This document shows, piece after piece, positions 14,401 to 20,981 of a stretch of 22,770 nt of DNA. The notes below the pieces were generated by a model, which worked only from the letters and a program-made list of their open reading frames with translations, ran no database searches and had not been told where the DNA came from. The translations under genes were made by a program, and so were the position numbers. Location of the stretch: assembly GCA_002473385.1 (NCBI GenBank), contig DKTR01000043.1:12096-34865 (forward strand). The letters are read 5' to 3'. Each line of letters starts with the position of its first letter. The first letter of the stretch is position 1. The DNA comes from Lachnospiraceae bacterium UBA7225. GTDB lineage: Bacteria > Bacillota > Clostridia > Lachnospirales > Lachnospiraceae.

Positions 14401-15942
14401 CTATCTGCGCACCAGCAAAGACTGCCCCGTCATTTCCGCCGGCTGCTCCATACCCATCAGCTCAATCAGCGTCGGAATGATATCAGCCAGACGTCCGCCT
14501 TCACGCAGTGTGTAAGCCGGATCTGCATTTACCAGAATAAACGGAACCGGATTGGTGGTGTGTGCGGTAAACGGCTCACCGGTCGTGTAATCCACAAGCT
14601 GCTCAGCATTTCCATGATCCGCACAGATGAACATCTGTCCGTTCACTTCCTCAATCGCTGCTACTGCTCTGCCAACGCACTCGTCCACAGCCTCCACAGC
14701 TTTAATGGCAGCATTCTCCACACCGGTGTGACCGACCATATCCGGGTTAGCGAAGTTAATAATGATTACATCATATTCCTGTGAGCGGATCGCCTCACAA
14801 AGCTTGTCGCAAACCTCGTAAGCGCTCATCTCCGGCTGCAGATCGTAGGTGGCAACCTTCGGGGATTTTACAAGAATTCTTGTCTCGCCCTCATTCGGCT
14901 CCTCCACACCGCCATTGAAAAAGAAGGTAACATGCGCATATTTCTCAGTCTCTGCAATTCTCGCCTGCTTTAAACCATGTGCGGCAAGATATTCGCCGAA
15001 AGTATTTGTAATAGAAACTTTATGGAACGCCACCAGTTTGTTCGGAATTGTCTCATCGTATTCCGTAAAGCAGACATAGGTAACATCCAGGCGTTTTTCG
15101 CGTGCAAAGCCAGTGAAATCATCGCAGCAGAAGGCTCTGCTGATCTCTCTTGCACGGTCCGGGCGGAAGTTAAAGAAGATGATAGAATCCTTGTCGGAAA
15201 TTCTGCCAACCGGCTTTCCGTCTCTCACCAGCACTGCCGGAATCACAAACTCATCGGTCTTACCGTCATCGTAGGATTTCTGGATCGCACCTGTAATAGA
15301 ATCCGCCGCAACGCCTTCGCCCTTTACAAGCGCCTTATATGCCATCTCTACACGATCCCAGCGGTTGTCTCTGTCCATCGCATAATAACGACCCATCACA
15401 GAAACGCACTCGCCAATACCAATCTCCTGCATCTTTGCCTCAAGCTGCTCCACATATCCCTTGCCGGATTCCGGGGGAGTGTCACGTCCGTCCAGGAAGC
15501 AGTGAACGTAAACCTTCTCCAGACCTTCTCTCTTTGCCAGCTCCAGAAGTCCGTAAATATGGGTGATATGGCTGTGCACACCACCATCGGAAACCAGTCC
15601 ATAGAGGTGAAGCGCAGAGTTATTCTCCTTTGCATTTCTGCAGGCTGTCAACAGTGCTTCATTTTTGAAGAAATCACCATCCTCAATCTCTTTCGTGATT
15701 CTAGTAAGCTCCTGATATACGATACGGCCGGCACCCATATTCAGATGACCCACCTCAGAATTTCCCATCTGTCCATCCGGCAGCCCGACAGCGAGACCGC
15801 TTGCCTGTCCCTCTACAAACGGACATTCTGCCATCAGTCTGTCCATTACCGGTGTATTTGCCTCGGCTACCGCATTGCCCTGCTCCTTTTTGTTTAATCC
15901 GTAACCATCCAGAATCATTAAAACAGTTGGTTTCTTGCTCAT
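14401..15942 (-). CDS. gpmI: 2,3-bisphosphoglycerate-independent phosphoglycerate mutase
   Basis: It interconverts 3- and 2-phosphoglycerate through a phosphoserine intermediate using two Mn ions, and belongs to the alkaline phosphatase superfamily. Motifs are LMILDGYGLN at the N-terminus, PDGQMGNSEVGHLNMGAGR with nucleophile Ser62, LDGRDTPP, FNFRPDRAR, and NFANPDMVGHTG with FICADHGNAEQ for the metals. I use the ATG at 15942 (513 aa, the normal size): AGGAG is 8 nt upstream, whereas the ATG at 15957 overlaps that site. It lies 36 nt after hom and directly before the 109-aa unknown. Confidence 0.97.
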   Translation of the reverse strand: MSKKPTVLMILDGYGLNKKEQGNAVAEANTPVMDRLMAECPFVEGQASGLAVGLPDGQMGNSEVGHLNMGAGRIVYQELTRITKEIEDGDFFKNEALLTACRNAKENNSALHLYGLVSDGGVHSHITHIYGLLELAKREGLEKVYVHCFLDGRDTPPESGKGYVEQLEAKMQEIGIGECVSVMGRYYAMDRDNRWDRVEMAYKALVKGEGVAADSITGAIQKSYDDGKTDEFVIPAVLVRDGKPVGRISDKDSIIFFNFRPDRAREISRAFCCDDFTGFAREKRLDVTYVCFTEYDETIPNKLVAFHKVSITNTFGEYLAAHGLKQARIAETEKYAHVTFFFNGGVEEPNEGETRILVKSPKVATYDLQPEMSAYEVCDKLCEAIRSQEYDVIIINFANPDMVGHTGVENAAIKAVEAVDECVGRAVAAIEEVNGQMFICADHGNAEQLVDYTTGEPFTAHTTNPVPFILVNADPAYTLREGGRLADIIPTLIELMGMEQPAEMTGQSLLVRR

Positions 15943-15978
15943 TTTACTTCTCCTCATCTTTCTTTCATATTTTGTATT

Positions 15979-17262
15979 TTAGTATACGCGGATAACCGCA
16001 GATATCTCTTTAATCATGGACATCGTCTGTAAAATCTTGAGCGAATCATTGAAATTACGCTCTACCACCTGTTCAGTGATCACCACGATCTCCGCCAGCA
16101 TTCCTTCTTTACGTTTCTGGATAAACTGCTCAATACTGACATTATTGTTTCCAAATACGCTGGTGACACCCGCAAGCACTCCAGGACGATCTTCCACCTG
16201 CAGACGCATAAAATAGCGGCTGATAATATCGTCCATCTTTTTTACCGGAATCGTTTTGTAACAGGTACAGTTTACATGTCCGGTACAGTGATAAAGGATA
16301 TTTTTAGCAACATCAAACACGTCTCCGACTACCGCGCTCGCAGTCGGGAGTTCCCCGGCACCGCGCCCATAGAACATGGTATCGCCGACAGCATCACCGC
16401 GCACAAATACGGCGTTGTATGAATCATTGACTGAAGCCAGCGGATGGCGGGTGCCAATCAGCATAGGATGAACGCTCACCTCAATGCCGGTCTCCGTGCT
16501 GCGTGCTACACCGACTAGCTTGATCACGCAGCCCATCTCACGCGCGTAGCGGATATCGCGCGCCGTCACCTTCGTGATACCCTCTGTGTAGACATCTGAA
16601 AATGTTATGCGGGAGTTAAAGGCAATGGATGCCAGAATAGCAATTTTGCGTGCTGCATCCAGTCCCTCGATGTCCGCCGTCGGATCTGCCTCAGCATAGC
16701 CAAGCTTTGTGGCAAGCGCCAGCGCCTCGTCAAACTCCATGTCTTCTTCGGTCATTTTTGTGAGGATAAAGTTCGTCGTGCCGTTCACGATGCCAAGGAT
16801 CTCGGAAATATGATTTCCCTCCAGGCTCTGCTTTAACGGACGGATGATTGGAATACCGCCGGCCACCGACGCCTCAAAGAAGAAATCTTTCTCAGCCTCT
16901 TTCGCAGCATCCATCAACGTTTTGCCGTCCACAGCAATCAGATCCTTATTTGCCGTGACAACATTTTTACCTGCCCGCAGCGCTTCCAGCATATAAGTGC
17001 GCGCCGGCTCCATGCCGCCCATCACCTCAATAACAATGTCAATTTCTTTATCTTCCACAATCTCCTGCCAGTTATTAGTCAGCAGACTGCGGTCCACCTT
17101 TGCCGCTGCCTTTTCCAGATTACGGACAAGAATTTTCTTTATCTCCAGCTCCACTCCAATCTTCGGAAGCATTTCTTTCTTCTGGCTCTCCAGAACCTTA
17201 TAAACGCCGGTTCCCACCGTACCAAGCCCCAGCAGGGCAATCTGAATCCTATTGTTTTTCAT
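15979..17262 (-). CDS. hom: Homoserine dehydrogenase with C-terminal ACT domain
   Basis: It reduces aspartate semialdehyde to homoserine, the branch point to threonine, methionine and isoleucine. The NAD(P)-binding GLGTVG is at 12-17, the catalytic domain has NGTTNFILTKM and YAEADPTADIEGLDAARK, and a C-terminal ACT domain (from about residue 345, DRPGVLAGVTSVFGNNNVSIEQ) suggests feedback control by an amino acid, usually threonine. The likely start is the ATG at 17262 (427 aa, MKNNRIQIALLGLG), although the only GGAGG lies 14 nt upstream. Starts further up, at 17289 or 17301, lack ribosome binding sites. No terminator separates it from gpmI. Confidence 0.95.
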   Translation of the reverse strand: MKNNRIQIALLGLGTVGTGVYKVLESQKKEMLPKIGVELEIKKILVRNLEKAAAKVDRSLLTNNWQEIVEDKEIDIVIEVMGGMEPARTYMLEALRAGKNVVTANKDLIAVDGKTLMDAAKEAEKDFFFEASVAGGIPIIRPLKQSLEGNHISEILGIVNGTTNFILTKMTEEDMEFDEALALATKLGYAEADPTADIEGLDAARKIAILASIAFNSRITFSDVYTEGITKVTARDIRYAREMGCVIKLVGVARSTETGIEVSVHPMLIGTRHPLASVNDSYNAVFVRGDAVGDTMFYGRGAGELPTASAVVGDVFDVAKNILYHCTGHVNCTCYKTIPVKKMDDIISRYFMRLQVEDRPGVLAGVTSVFGNNNVSIEQFIQKRKEGMLAEIVVITEQVVERNFNDSLKILQTMSMIKEISAVIRVY

Positions 17263-17333
17263 ATCTGTTTTTTGTTCCTCCCGGAGCATCCGGCGCACCA
17301 CTAAATGTCTGCCAGATGTTTTTCATACACCCG

Positions 17334-17370
17334 ACATACGAAAAATGCCAGGCGGATATTTTTCGTATGT
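17334..17370. repeat. 13-bp perfect inverted repeat upstream of hom
   Basis: ACATACGAAAAAT (17334-17346) and ATTTTTCGTATGT (17358-17370) are perfect complements around an 11-nt spacer. A third, partial half-site, TTTTTCATAC, lies at 17318-17327. No T-run follows on the minus strand, so it is not a terminator of the upstream gene. It could be an operator for a dimeric regulator or a leader hairpin in hom mRNA. Confidence 0.55.
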
Positions 17371-17471
17371 ACAGCAACATAAGCAGGAACCATTTTCAGC
17401 CCCTGCTCACATTTTCCGTAACAGTCCAGATAAGCTCTGTCCCATTACATGTTTTTTCTTATTTCTGACCA

Positions 17472-17603
17472 CTATTCTTCCTCGTCAATATTGCGATGCA
17501 CAAAACCCGCCACCGCACCAGATACCGATACCACAACAGCTACAACAGCCGCAACAATGACAAGCGCGATTGCAATGAAAAATACTGCTAAATTGAATTC
17601 CAT
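17472..17603 (-). CDS. 43-residue single-span membrane protein
   Basis: A short ORF runs from the ATG at 17603 to the TAG at 17472-17474. GGAGG lies 7 nt before the ATG, and a good promoter lies 24-52 nt upstream. The peptide begins MEFNLAVFFIAIALVIV, continues as one long hydrophobic Val/Ala helix to about residue 33, and ends in the charged tail HRNIDEEE. The N-terminus is nearly uncharged and the tail strongly acidic. It is not a secreted protein with a cleavage site as far as can be seen. Function unknown; such peptides often bind larger membrane proteins, but no partner is evident. Confidence 0.75.
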   Translation of the reverse strand: MEFNLAVFFIAIALVIVAAVVAVVVSVSGAVAGFVHRNIDEEE

Positions 17604-17626
17604 GACAGCACCTCCAATATGTGGGT

Positions 17627-17655
17627 AGTATAACACAAAAAGCACTCTTTGAAAA
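17627..17655 (-). promoter_or_regulatory. Promoter of the 43-aa membrane peptide gene
   Basis: TTTTCA (17650-17655) and TATACT (17627-17632) are spaced by 17 nt, with a TG one base before the -10 (extended -10). The -35 overlaps a 7-bp AT-rich hairpin (TTGAAAA with TTTTCAA, 17649-17667) that could act as a weak terminator for the 86-aa gene upstream. Confidence 0.6.
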
Positions 17656-17674
17656 GGCTTTTTTCAAGTTCCTC

Positions 17675-17935
17675 TCAGAGCTCTCTTACAGCCTGTTTCG
17701 CCGCCTCCAGATCCTTCCGGTATACAATGATCTCATACTCGTACATCTGATCTGACGGCACACCGATGCTGCCAATATTTCCGCGGATTGTTCCCCTTCC
17801 GGTCCACTGACCCAGACGATTGTCCACTTTGTGCTTATAAGGAATCTGCTTTGCCTCGAGCGCTTCCCGTATCTGGTTGAATTTCTTTAAATCCTTTCCG
17901 GACCACAGAATTTCTGAATTGATGATGGTAAACAT
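17675..17935 (-). CDS. Hypothetical small protein (86 aa), possible DUF2007-like fold
   Basis: The start is the ATG at 17935, with AGGAGG 8 nt upstream inside the end of the MerR gene; a longer frame from 18016 overlaps that gene and lacks a ribosome binding site. The product begins MFTIINSEILWSGKDLKKF and ends YEYEIIVYRKDLEAAKQAVREL. A beta strand, then a helix with a position-dependent choice of residues (IREALEAKQIPYKHKV), then a final strand and helix (EIIVYRKDLEAAKQAV) resemble DUF2007 small proteins in outline, but I cannot confirm this by eye. It follows the MerR gene by 13 nt, so they are co-transcribed. Confidence 0.7.
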   Translation of the reverse strand: MFTIINSEILWSGKDLKKFNQIREALEAKQIPYKHKVDNRLGQWTGRGTIRGNIGSIGVPSDQMYEYEIIVYRKDLEAAKQAVREL

Positions 17936-17948
17936 CTGTCCGCCCTCC

Positions 17949-18809
17949 TCATACTCTGCCGTGTACGCCGCTGTGTCTCTTAAAAAGATGATACCACGCT
18001 GCCAAGAATATGCCAAGGAAAATTATTGCATCAAAAAGCAAAAGCCACTCTACACATCTTACAAGCCCCTGCACATACAGCAGCGTAAATCCCTGTACAG
18101 AAAGCATCACAAAGCAAAGAAAATTTGCCATATAACCCGCCGCTTCGCTGCCATTTATCCTATATTTGAAAAAAGCTCTCCATATAAGTGGTTTTATCAT
18201 ATAATGAATAAGTACACAGGCTGCCGGATAGAAAAAAATAGCATATCTTCCGGCTGTCCGGATGGTCAAACCATTACTCCACTGCACCGGAATCTGCTCC
18301 GGGAGAAACGGAAACATCAGCAGCGCCAGCAGCAGGCTTGCCGTGCAAAGAGCATTCCAGGTTGCTTTTCTGCTCCACATATCAATAAAGCCAACCGTGT
18401 CCACTTCAAGCAGCCGCCTGTGTCCATTCCAGTACGCAGACATCTTCTGTTCCGGCACGTATGCCGTAACATCCAGCGTATCATAATCCAGACTTTCATC
18501 TGACAGCATCAGCTGACAGATTTCCTTCGCCTCCTTCAGACGGGTTACTTCCATTTCAAGCAGTACATCCTGATCATCGAGAATTTCCCGCAGCGTTGTC
18601 TCATGATGCACGATTTTATACAGATTGTCTATGGAAATCCCCATCGTGCGCAGATATGCAATCTTTTTCAATTCCTGCACATCCCTCTCCGTGTATTCAC
18701 GGTAACTGTTTTTCTCGTTGCGTGACGGCATAATCAGCTTTTCCTTCTCATAAAAGCGGATATTCGAGCGCGTCAGTCCGGTTCTCTCCTCTGCCTCCCT
18801 GATCGTCAT
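17949..18809 (-). CDS. MerR-family regulator fused to a four-helix DUF1648-like membrane domain
   Basis: The N-terminal MerR helix-turn-helix (MTIREAEERTGLTRSNIRFYEKEKLI, residues 1-26, then the wing to about 70) is followed by the usual dimerisation helix (about 75-105). Instead of a soluble effector domain, residues 151-278 contain four hydrophobic segments (about 151-170, 187-210, 224-246, 252-276). The first loop reads FPFLPEQIPVQWSNG, matching the DUF1648 pattern. This predicts a membrane-anchored transcription factor. The ATG at 18809 has AGGAGG 5 nt upstream. It is probably autoregulated through the dyad in its own promoter, and its ligand is unknown. Confidence 0.88.
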   Translation of the reverse strand: MTIREAEERTGLTRSNIRFYEKEKLIMPSRNEKNSYREYTERDVQELKKIAYLRTMGISIDNLYKIVHHETTLREILDDQDVLLEMEVTRLKEAKEICQLMLSDESLDYDTLDVTAYVPEQKMSAYWNGHRRLLEVDTVGFIDMWSRKATWNALCTASLLLALLMFPFLPEQIPVQWSNGLTIRTAGRYAIFFYPAACVLIHYMIKPLIWRAFFKYRINGSEAAGYMANFLCFVMLSVQGFTLLYVQGLVRCVEWLLLFDAIIFLGIFLAAWYHLFKRHSGVHGRV

Positions 18810-18871
18810 ATAAGCCTCCTTCCTGCCAAACACCCCACAGCCTTTTGGAGCGCAGCAGTCCGTTTTCACTT

Positions 18872-18902
18872 ATAATAAAGTATAAACCAGGTTTACAGTC
18901 AA
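18872..18902 (-). promoter_or_regulatory. MerR-type promoter with operator dyad in a 19-nt spacer
   Basis: The -35 is TTGACT (18897-18902) and the best -10 is TATTAT (18872-18877), 19 nt apart. The spacer holds GTAAACC-T-GGTTTATAC (18880-18896), a near-perfect dyad with 6 contiguous paired bases per arm. A long spacer with a central dyad is the hallmark of promoters remodelled by MerR proteins. Transcription would start near 18865, about 56 nt before the regulator ATG. Confidence 0.7.
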
Positions 18903-18960
18903 GCTCTTTTCATTATTTTTACACTTTTTGCAGAGATTCTCTACATAAATACAATCATCT

Positions 18961-19626
18961 TTAAAACAGGCTCTGCTGCTCATATTCCCGGTACTGTTTC
19001 AGTGCATCTGGTGTCTTTCCAAGAATGCGCGGCAGAGAATGATCATCGTAAATCCATTCCTGCCATTCGTTTTCATTTAAGATCAGCGGCATTCTGGGAT
19101 GTATGCCACAGACAGATTCATTTGCCTGCGTAGTGAGAATCACAAAACGCTCTTCTTCACGGATATGATTATAGAACCCGGCAATATAAAGCACTTTTCC
19201 GTTCTCCCGTAAGAATGTCACTTTATTTTTTCCGGAATCCCATTCATAAAAGTGCCGCGCCAAAATCACGCAGCGCCTGTGCAAAACGCTCTCGCAAAAC
19301 ATCGGGCGCTGCAGCGCGGTCTCCGCTCTGGCATTGATCACCAGTCCGCTTTTCTGGTACTGCGAAAATCCCCACCGCATCTGACGGACGTGCACAGAGC
19401 ATTTCTGCGCCACATGCGCTGAGATACTCTTTACCATCTCAGGCACAATCTGCACGTTCTGCTGTTGCCTTATCTCCGTAGAAACTCCCGTTTTACACAA
19501 AACCGGTGCCAGCTCTGACGGGTGAATATCTCCCGACCGCAGCCGCAATAACTTCCGGTCAATTTCCGTCACCAGCTCTCCGATTTCTCCGGCAATTACA
19601 TTATCATAATAATAACATCCGCACAT
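18961..19626 (-). CDS. SRAP-domain protein (YedK/HMCES-type, abasic-site DNA crosslinker)
   Basis: SRAP proteins form a covalent thiazolidine link between Cys2 and abasic sites in single-stranded DNA and so shield them at replication forks. The catalytic set is visible: Cys2 (MCG), Asn98 in NARAET, Glu128 in FYEWD and His176 in IHPRMPLIL. Length of 221 aa is typical. Removal of Met1 should expose Cys2. AAGGAG lies 10 nt before the ATG. It is third of a probable operon after a DUF1653 protein and a tyrosine phosphatase. No LexA box was recognised. Confidence 0.93.
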   Translation of the reverse strand: MCGCYYYDNVIAGEIGELVTEIDRKLLRLRSGDIHPSELAPVLCKTGVSTEIRQQQNVQIVPEMVKSISAHVAQKCSVHVRQMRWGFSQYQKSGLVINARAETALQRPMFCESVLHRRCVILARHFYEWDSGKNKVTFLRENGKVLYIAGFYNHIREEERFVILTTQANESVCGIHPRMPLILNENEWQEWIYDDHSLPRILGKTPDALKQYREYEQQSLF

Positions 19627-19664
19627 CTCTTTTCTGCTCCTTCACCGCCTAATACCGCAAATTT

Positions 19665-20210
19665 TTACACAGTCCAGCTCTCTTCTTTCTCAAAACGGTA
19701 TTTTTGCTTCACCTCTGGATACTTCCGGCGGTCCACCTCACTCATAAACATAGTATACGGTCTCGCACATGTTTTATACGGTGCATACAATGCCTGATAA
19801 ATCACCAGCATTTCTCCCGTTTCTGTATGCTGCGCAAATGCTATCACCCGATAAAGATATTCCGACGTGTTTTCCGCTGACCTCTCCCGCTTAAAATGCC
19901 GCACGACATCTCCCACCCGGATGCCATGTGCATCCGGCAAATTCTCTGCACAATCCGGCTCTGCCTCCGTAAAACCCGGCATATCTTTCGCTAAATCATG
20001 CATTATCCCCGCAGGATCCTGCATCTTCTCTGCTGAATCCGGCTCTGCCTCCAGCAGGACATATTCCTCCCGGTCCAATGATACCGGCACACCCGATCTT
20101 CCCGCAACGTGCACCCCGCCATACCATGTTCCCTGCACCTCCAGAATATCTCCCACCTCATATTCTATTGAATAATCATCATTTTTCTTCAAAATTTTTA
20201 CTTTTGCCAT
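19665..20210 (-). CDS. DUF1653 protein with an N-terminal extension and internal repeat
   Basis: The C-terminal part (about residues 98-175: IRVGDVVRHFKRE, YRVIAFAQHTETGEMLVIYQ, ALYAPYKTCARPYTMF, then RF) is a DUF1653 domain of unknown function. The N-terminal part (about 15-55, YEVGDILEVQGTWYGGVHV) looks like a small beta domain. The linker carries a 28-residue imperfect duplication, EAEPDSAEKMQDPAGI then EAEPDCAENLPDAHGI. The ribosome binding site GGAGG is 10 nt before the ATG. It sits 39 nt after the phosphatase and 38 nt before the SRAP gene. Confidence 0.85.
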   Translation of the reverse strand: MAKVKILKKNDDYSIEYEVGDILEVQGTWYGGVHVAGRSGVPVSLDREEYVLLEAEPDSAEKMQDPAGIMHDLAKDMPGFTEAEPDCAENLPDAHGIRVGDVVRHFKRERSAENTSEYLYRVIAFAQHTETGEMLVIYQALYAPYKTCARPYTMFMSEVDRRKYPEVKQKYRFEKEESWTV

Positions 20211-20249
20211 TTATCTGAATCCTCCATTTTATAAATACCTGCAAGCATT

Positions 20250-20711
20250 CTATCGCCGGGTATCAAGAATATGCACCAACAGGGCTTCGCAGCCTTCCCA
20301 AATATCATCATAAGTAATGTCAAAGTTTCCAGTATACCAGGGATCCGCGATGTCCCTCCCCGATCCGGCAAAAGACAATAATTTATATACCTTCCCATCC
20401 GGATCACCCTTCAACATTCTGTTAAGATTCCGTATATTCCAGGTATCCATACCAATGATATAATCAAACTTATTATAATCACTCCATGTGATCTGCTTCG
20501 CTCTATGCGGCACTAAAGGGATCTTTTCCTCTTTTAATTTTTTTACAGTACCTCTGTGCGGAGGATTTCCAATTTCCTCCGTGCTGGTAGCGCAGGAGTC
20601 AATCACAAACTGATCCTCCAGTCCTCGCTCTTTCACCATATAGGTAAAAACGCTCTCGCACATCGTAGAGCGGCAGATATTGCCGTGGCAGCAGAAAAGC
20701 ACTCGAATCAT
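20250..20711 (-). CDS. Low-molecular-weight protein-tyrosine phosphatase
   Basis: A cytoplasmic cysteine-dependent phosphatase of the Wzb/YwlE/LMW-PTP family. The P-loop CHGNICRS has nucleophile Cys8 and Arg14, and the general acid Asp123 lies in ADPWYTG. The start is the ATG at 20711 (153 aa): AAAGGAG precedes it by 7 nt, and MIRVLFCCHGNICRS is the family N-terminus; the longer frame from 20735 lacks a ribosome binding site. No exopolysaccharide or kinase gene is adjacent. The substrate may be tyrosine or arginine phosphate; this is not decided by sequence here. Confidence 0.93.
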   Translation of the reverse strand: MIRVLFCCHGNICRSTMCESVFTYMVKERGLEDQFVIDSCATSTEEIGNPPHRGTVKKLKEEKIPLVPHRAKQITWSDYNKFDYIIGMDTWNIRNLNRMLKGDPDGKVYKLLSFAGSGRDIADPWYTGNFDITYDDIWEGCEALLVHILDTRR

Positions 20712-20809
20712 AAAAAAACTCCTTTCGCAAGGCAAAAATATGCCGTGTTTTGCCCAGATTTGCGAACCTTATCACGTCCATGATAATTGTTAAATTTATC
20801 ACTGAATAA

Positions 20810-20854
20810 GCCCCTTTAGGGGCAGAACAAGCCACCTCCAAGCGGGTGGTCTTG
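20810..20854. mobile_element. Pair of hairpins, one bulged: possible IS200/IS605-like end or remnant
   Basis: Hairpin 1 is GCCCC-TTTA-GGGGC (20810-20823). Hairpin 2 is CAAG-CCACC (20828-20836) with GGTGG-T-CTTG (20845-20854), a 9-bp stem interrupted by one unpaired T at 20850. Tandem subterminal hairpins with an extrahelical base are characteristic of IS200/IS605 ends, where TnpA recognises the bulge. No tnpA or tnpB frame is present, so at most this is a solo end or miniature element. An alternative is a terminator plus leader structure, although neither hairpin is followed by a T-run. Confidence 0.4.
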
Positions 20855-20909
20855 ACAATTCACTTTAGCAAATTAGTTTCTGTGTCATCACGAGTTATTT
20901 TGTAGTAGT

Positions 20910-20981
20910 TTAGCTGTACTTGTATGTGTGGTAGCTTTTTCCCTTGGTTTCTTTCGCAACAATTTCCATTATTTTAGCCAT
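20910..20981 (-). CDS. 23-residue ORF translationally coupled to the AbiEii gene
   Basis: The ATG at 20981 overlaps the abiEii stop by 8 nt (ATGGCTAA), the same junction geometry as between abiEi and abiEii (ATGGCTGA). AGGAG lies 8 nt upstream. The peptide begins MAKIMEIVAKETKGKSYHTY and ends after 23 residues. It could be a real small gene, or the stump of a longer third gene: another frame just downstream stays open to about 20860. The N-terminal MAKIxxIxA pattern is faintly like some serine recombinases, which is a guess. Confidence 0.4.
   Translation of the reverse strand: MAKIMEIVAKETKGKSYHTYKYS

Noticed and set aside
14977..15897. 306-aa plus-strand ORF
   Set aside because: It lies entirely opposite gpmI, whose motifs are intact, and its translation has no recognisable domain.
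17485..17667. 60-aa cysteine-rich minus-strand ORF that could look like a bacteriocin or ranthipeptide precursor
   Set aside because: It is a frame shadow of the 43-aa membrane peptide, which has the ribosome binding site and a Val/Ala helix; Cys codons arise from out-of-frame reading of GCT/GTT runs.
18810..18869. N-terminal extension of the MerR protein with CCAPKGC motif
   Set aside because: It spans the ribosome binding site and leader; MerR proteins start at the helix-turn-helix, as the ATG at 18809 does.
20599..20841. 80-aa minus-strand ORF across the hairpins and phosphatase start
   Set aside because: It reads through the structured region in a different frame from the phosphatase and has no ribosome binding site.
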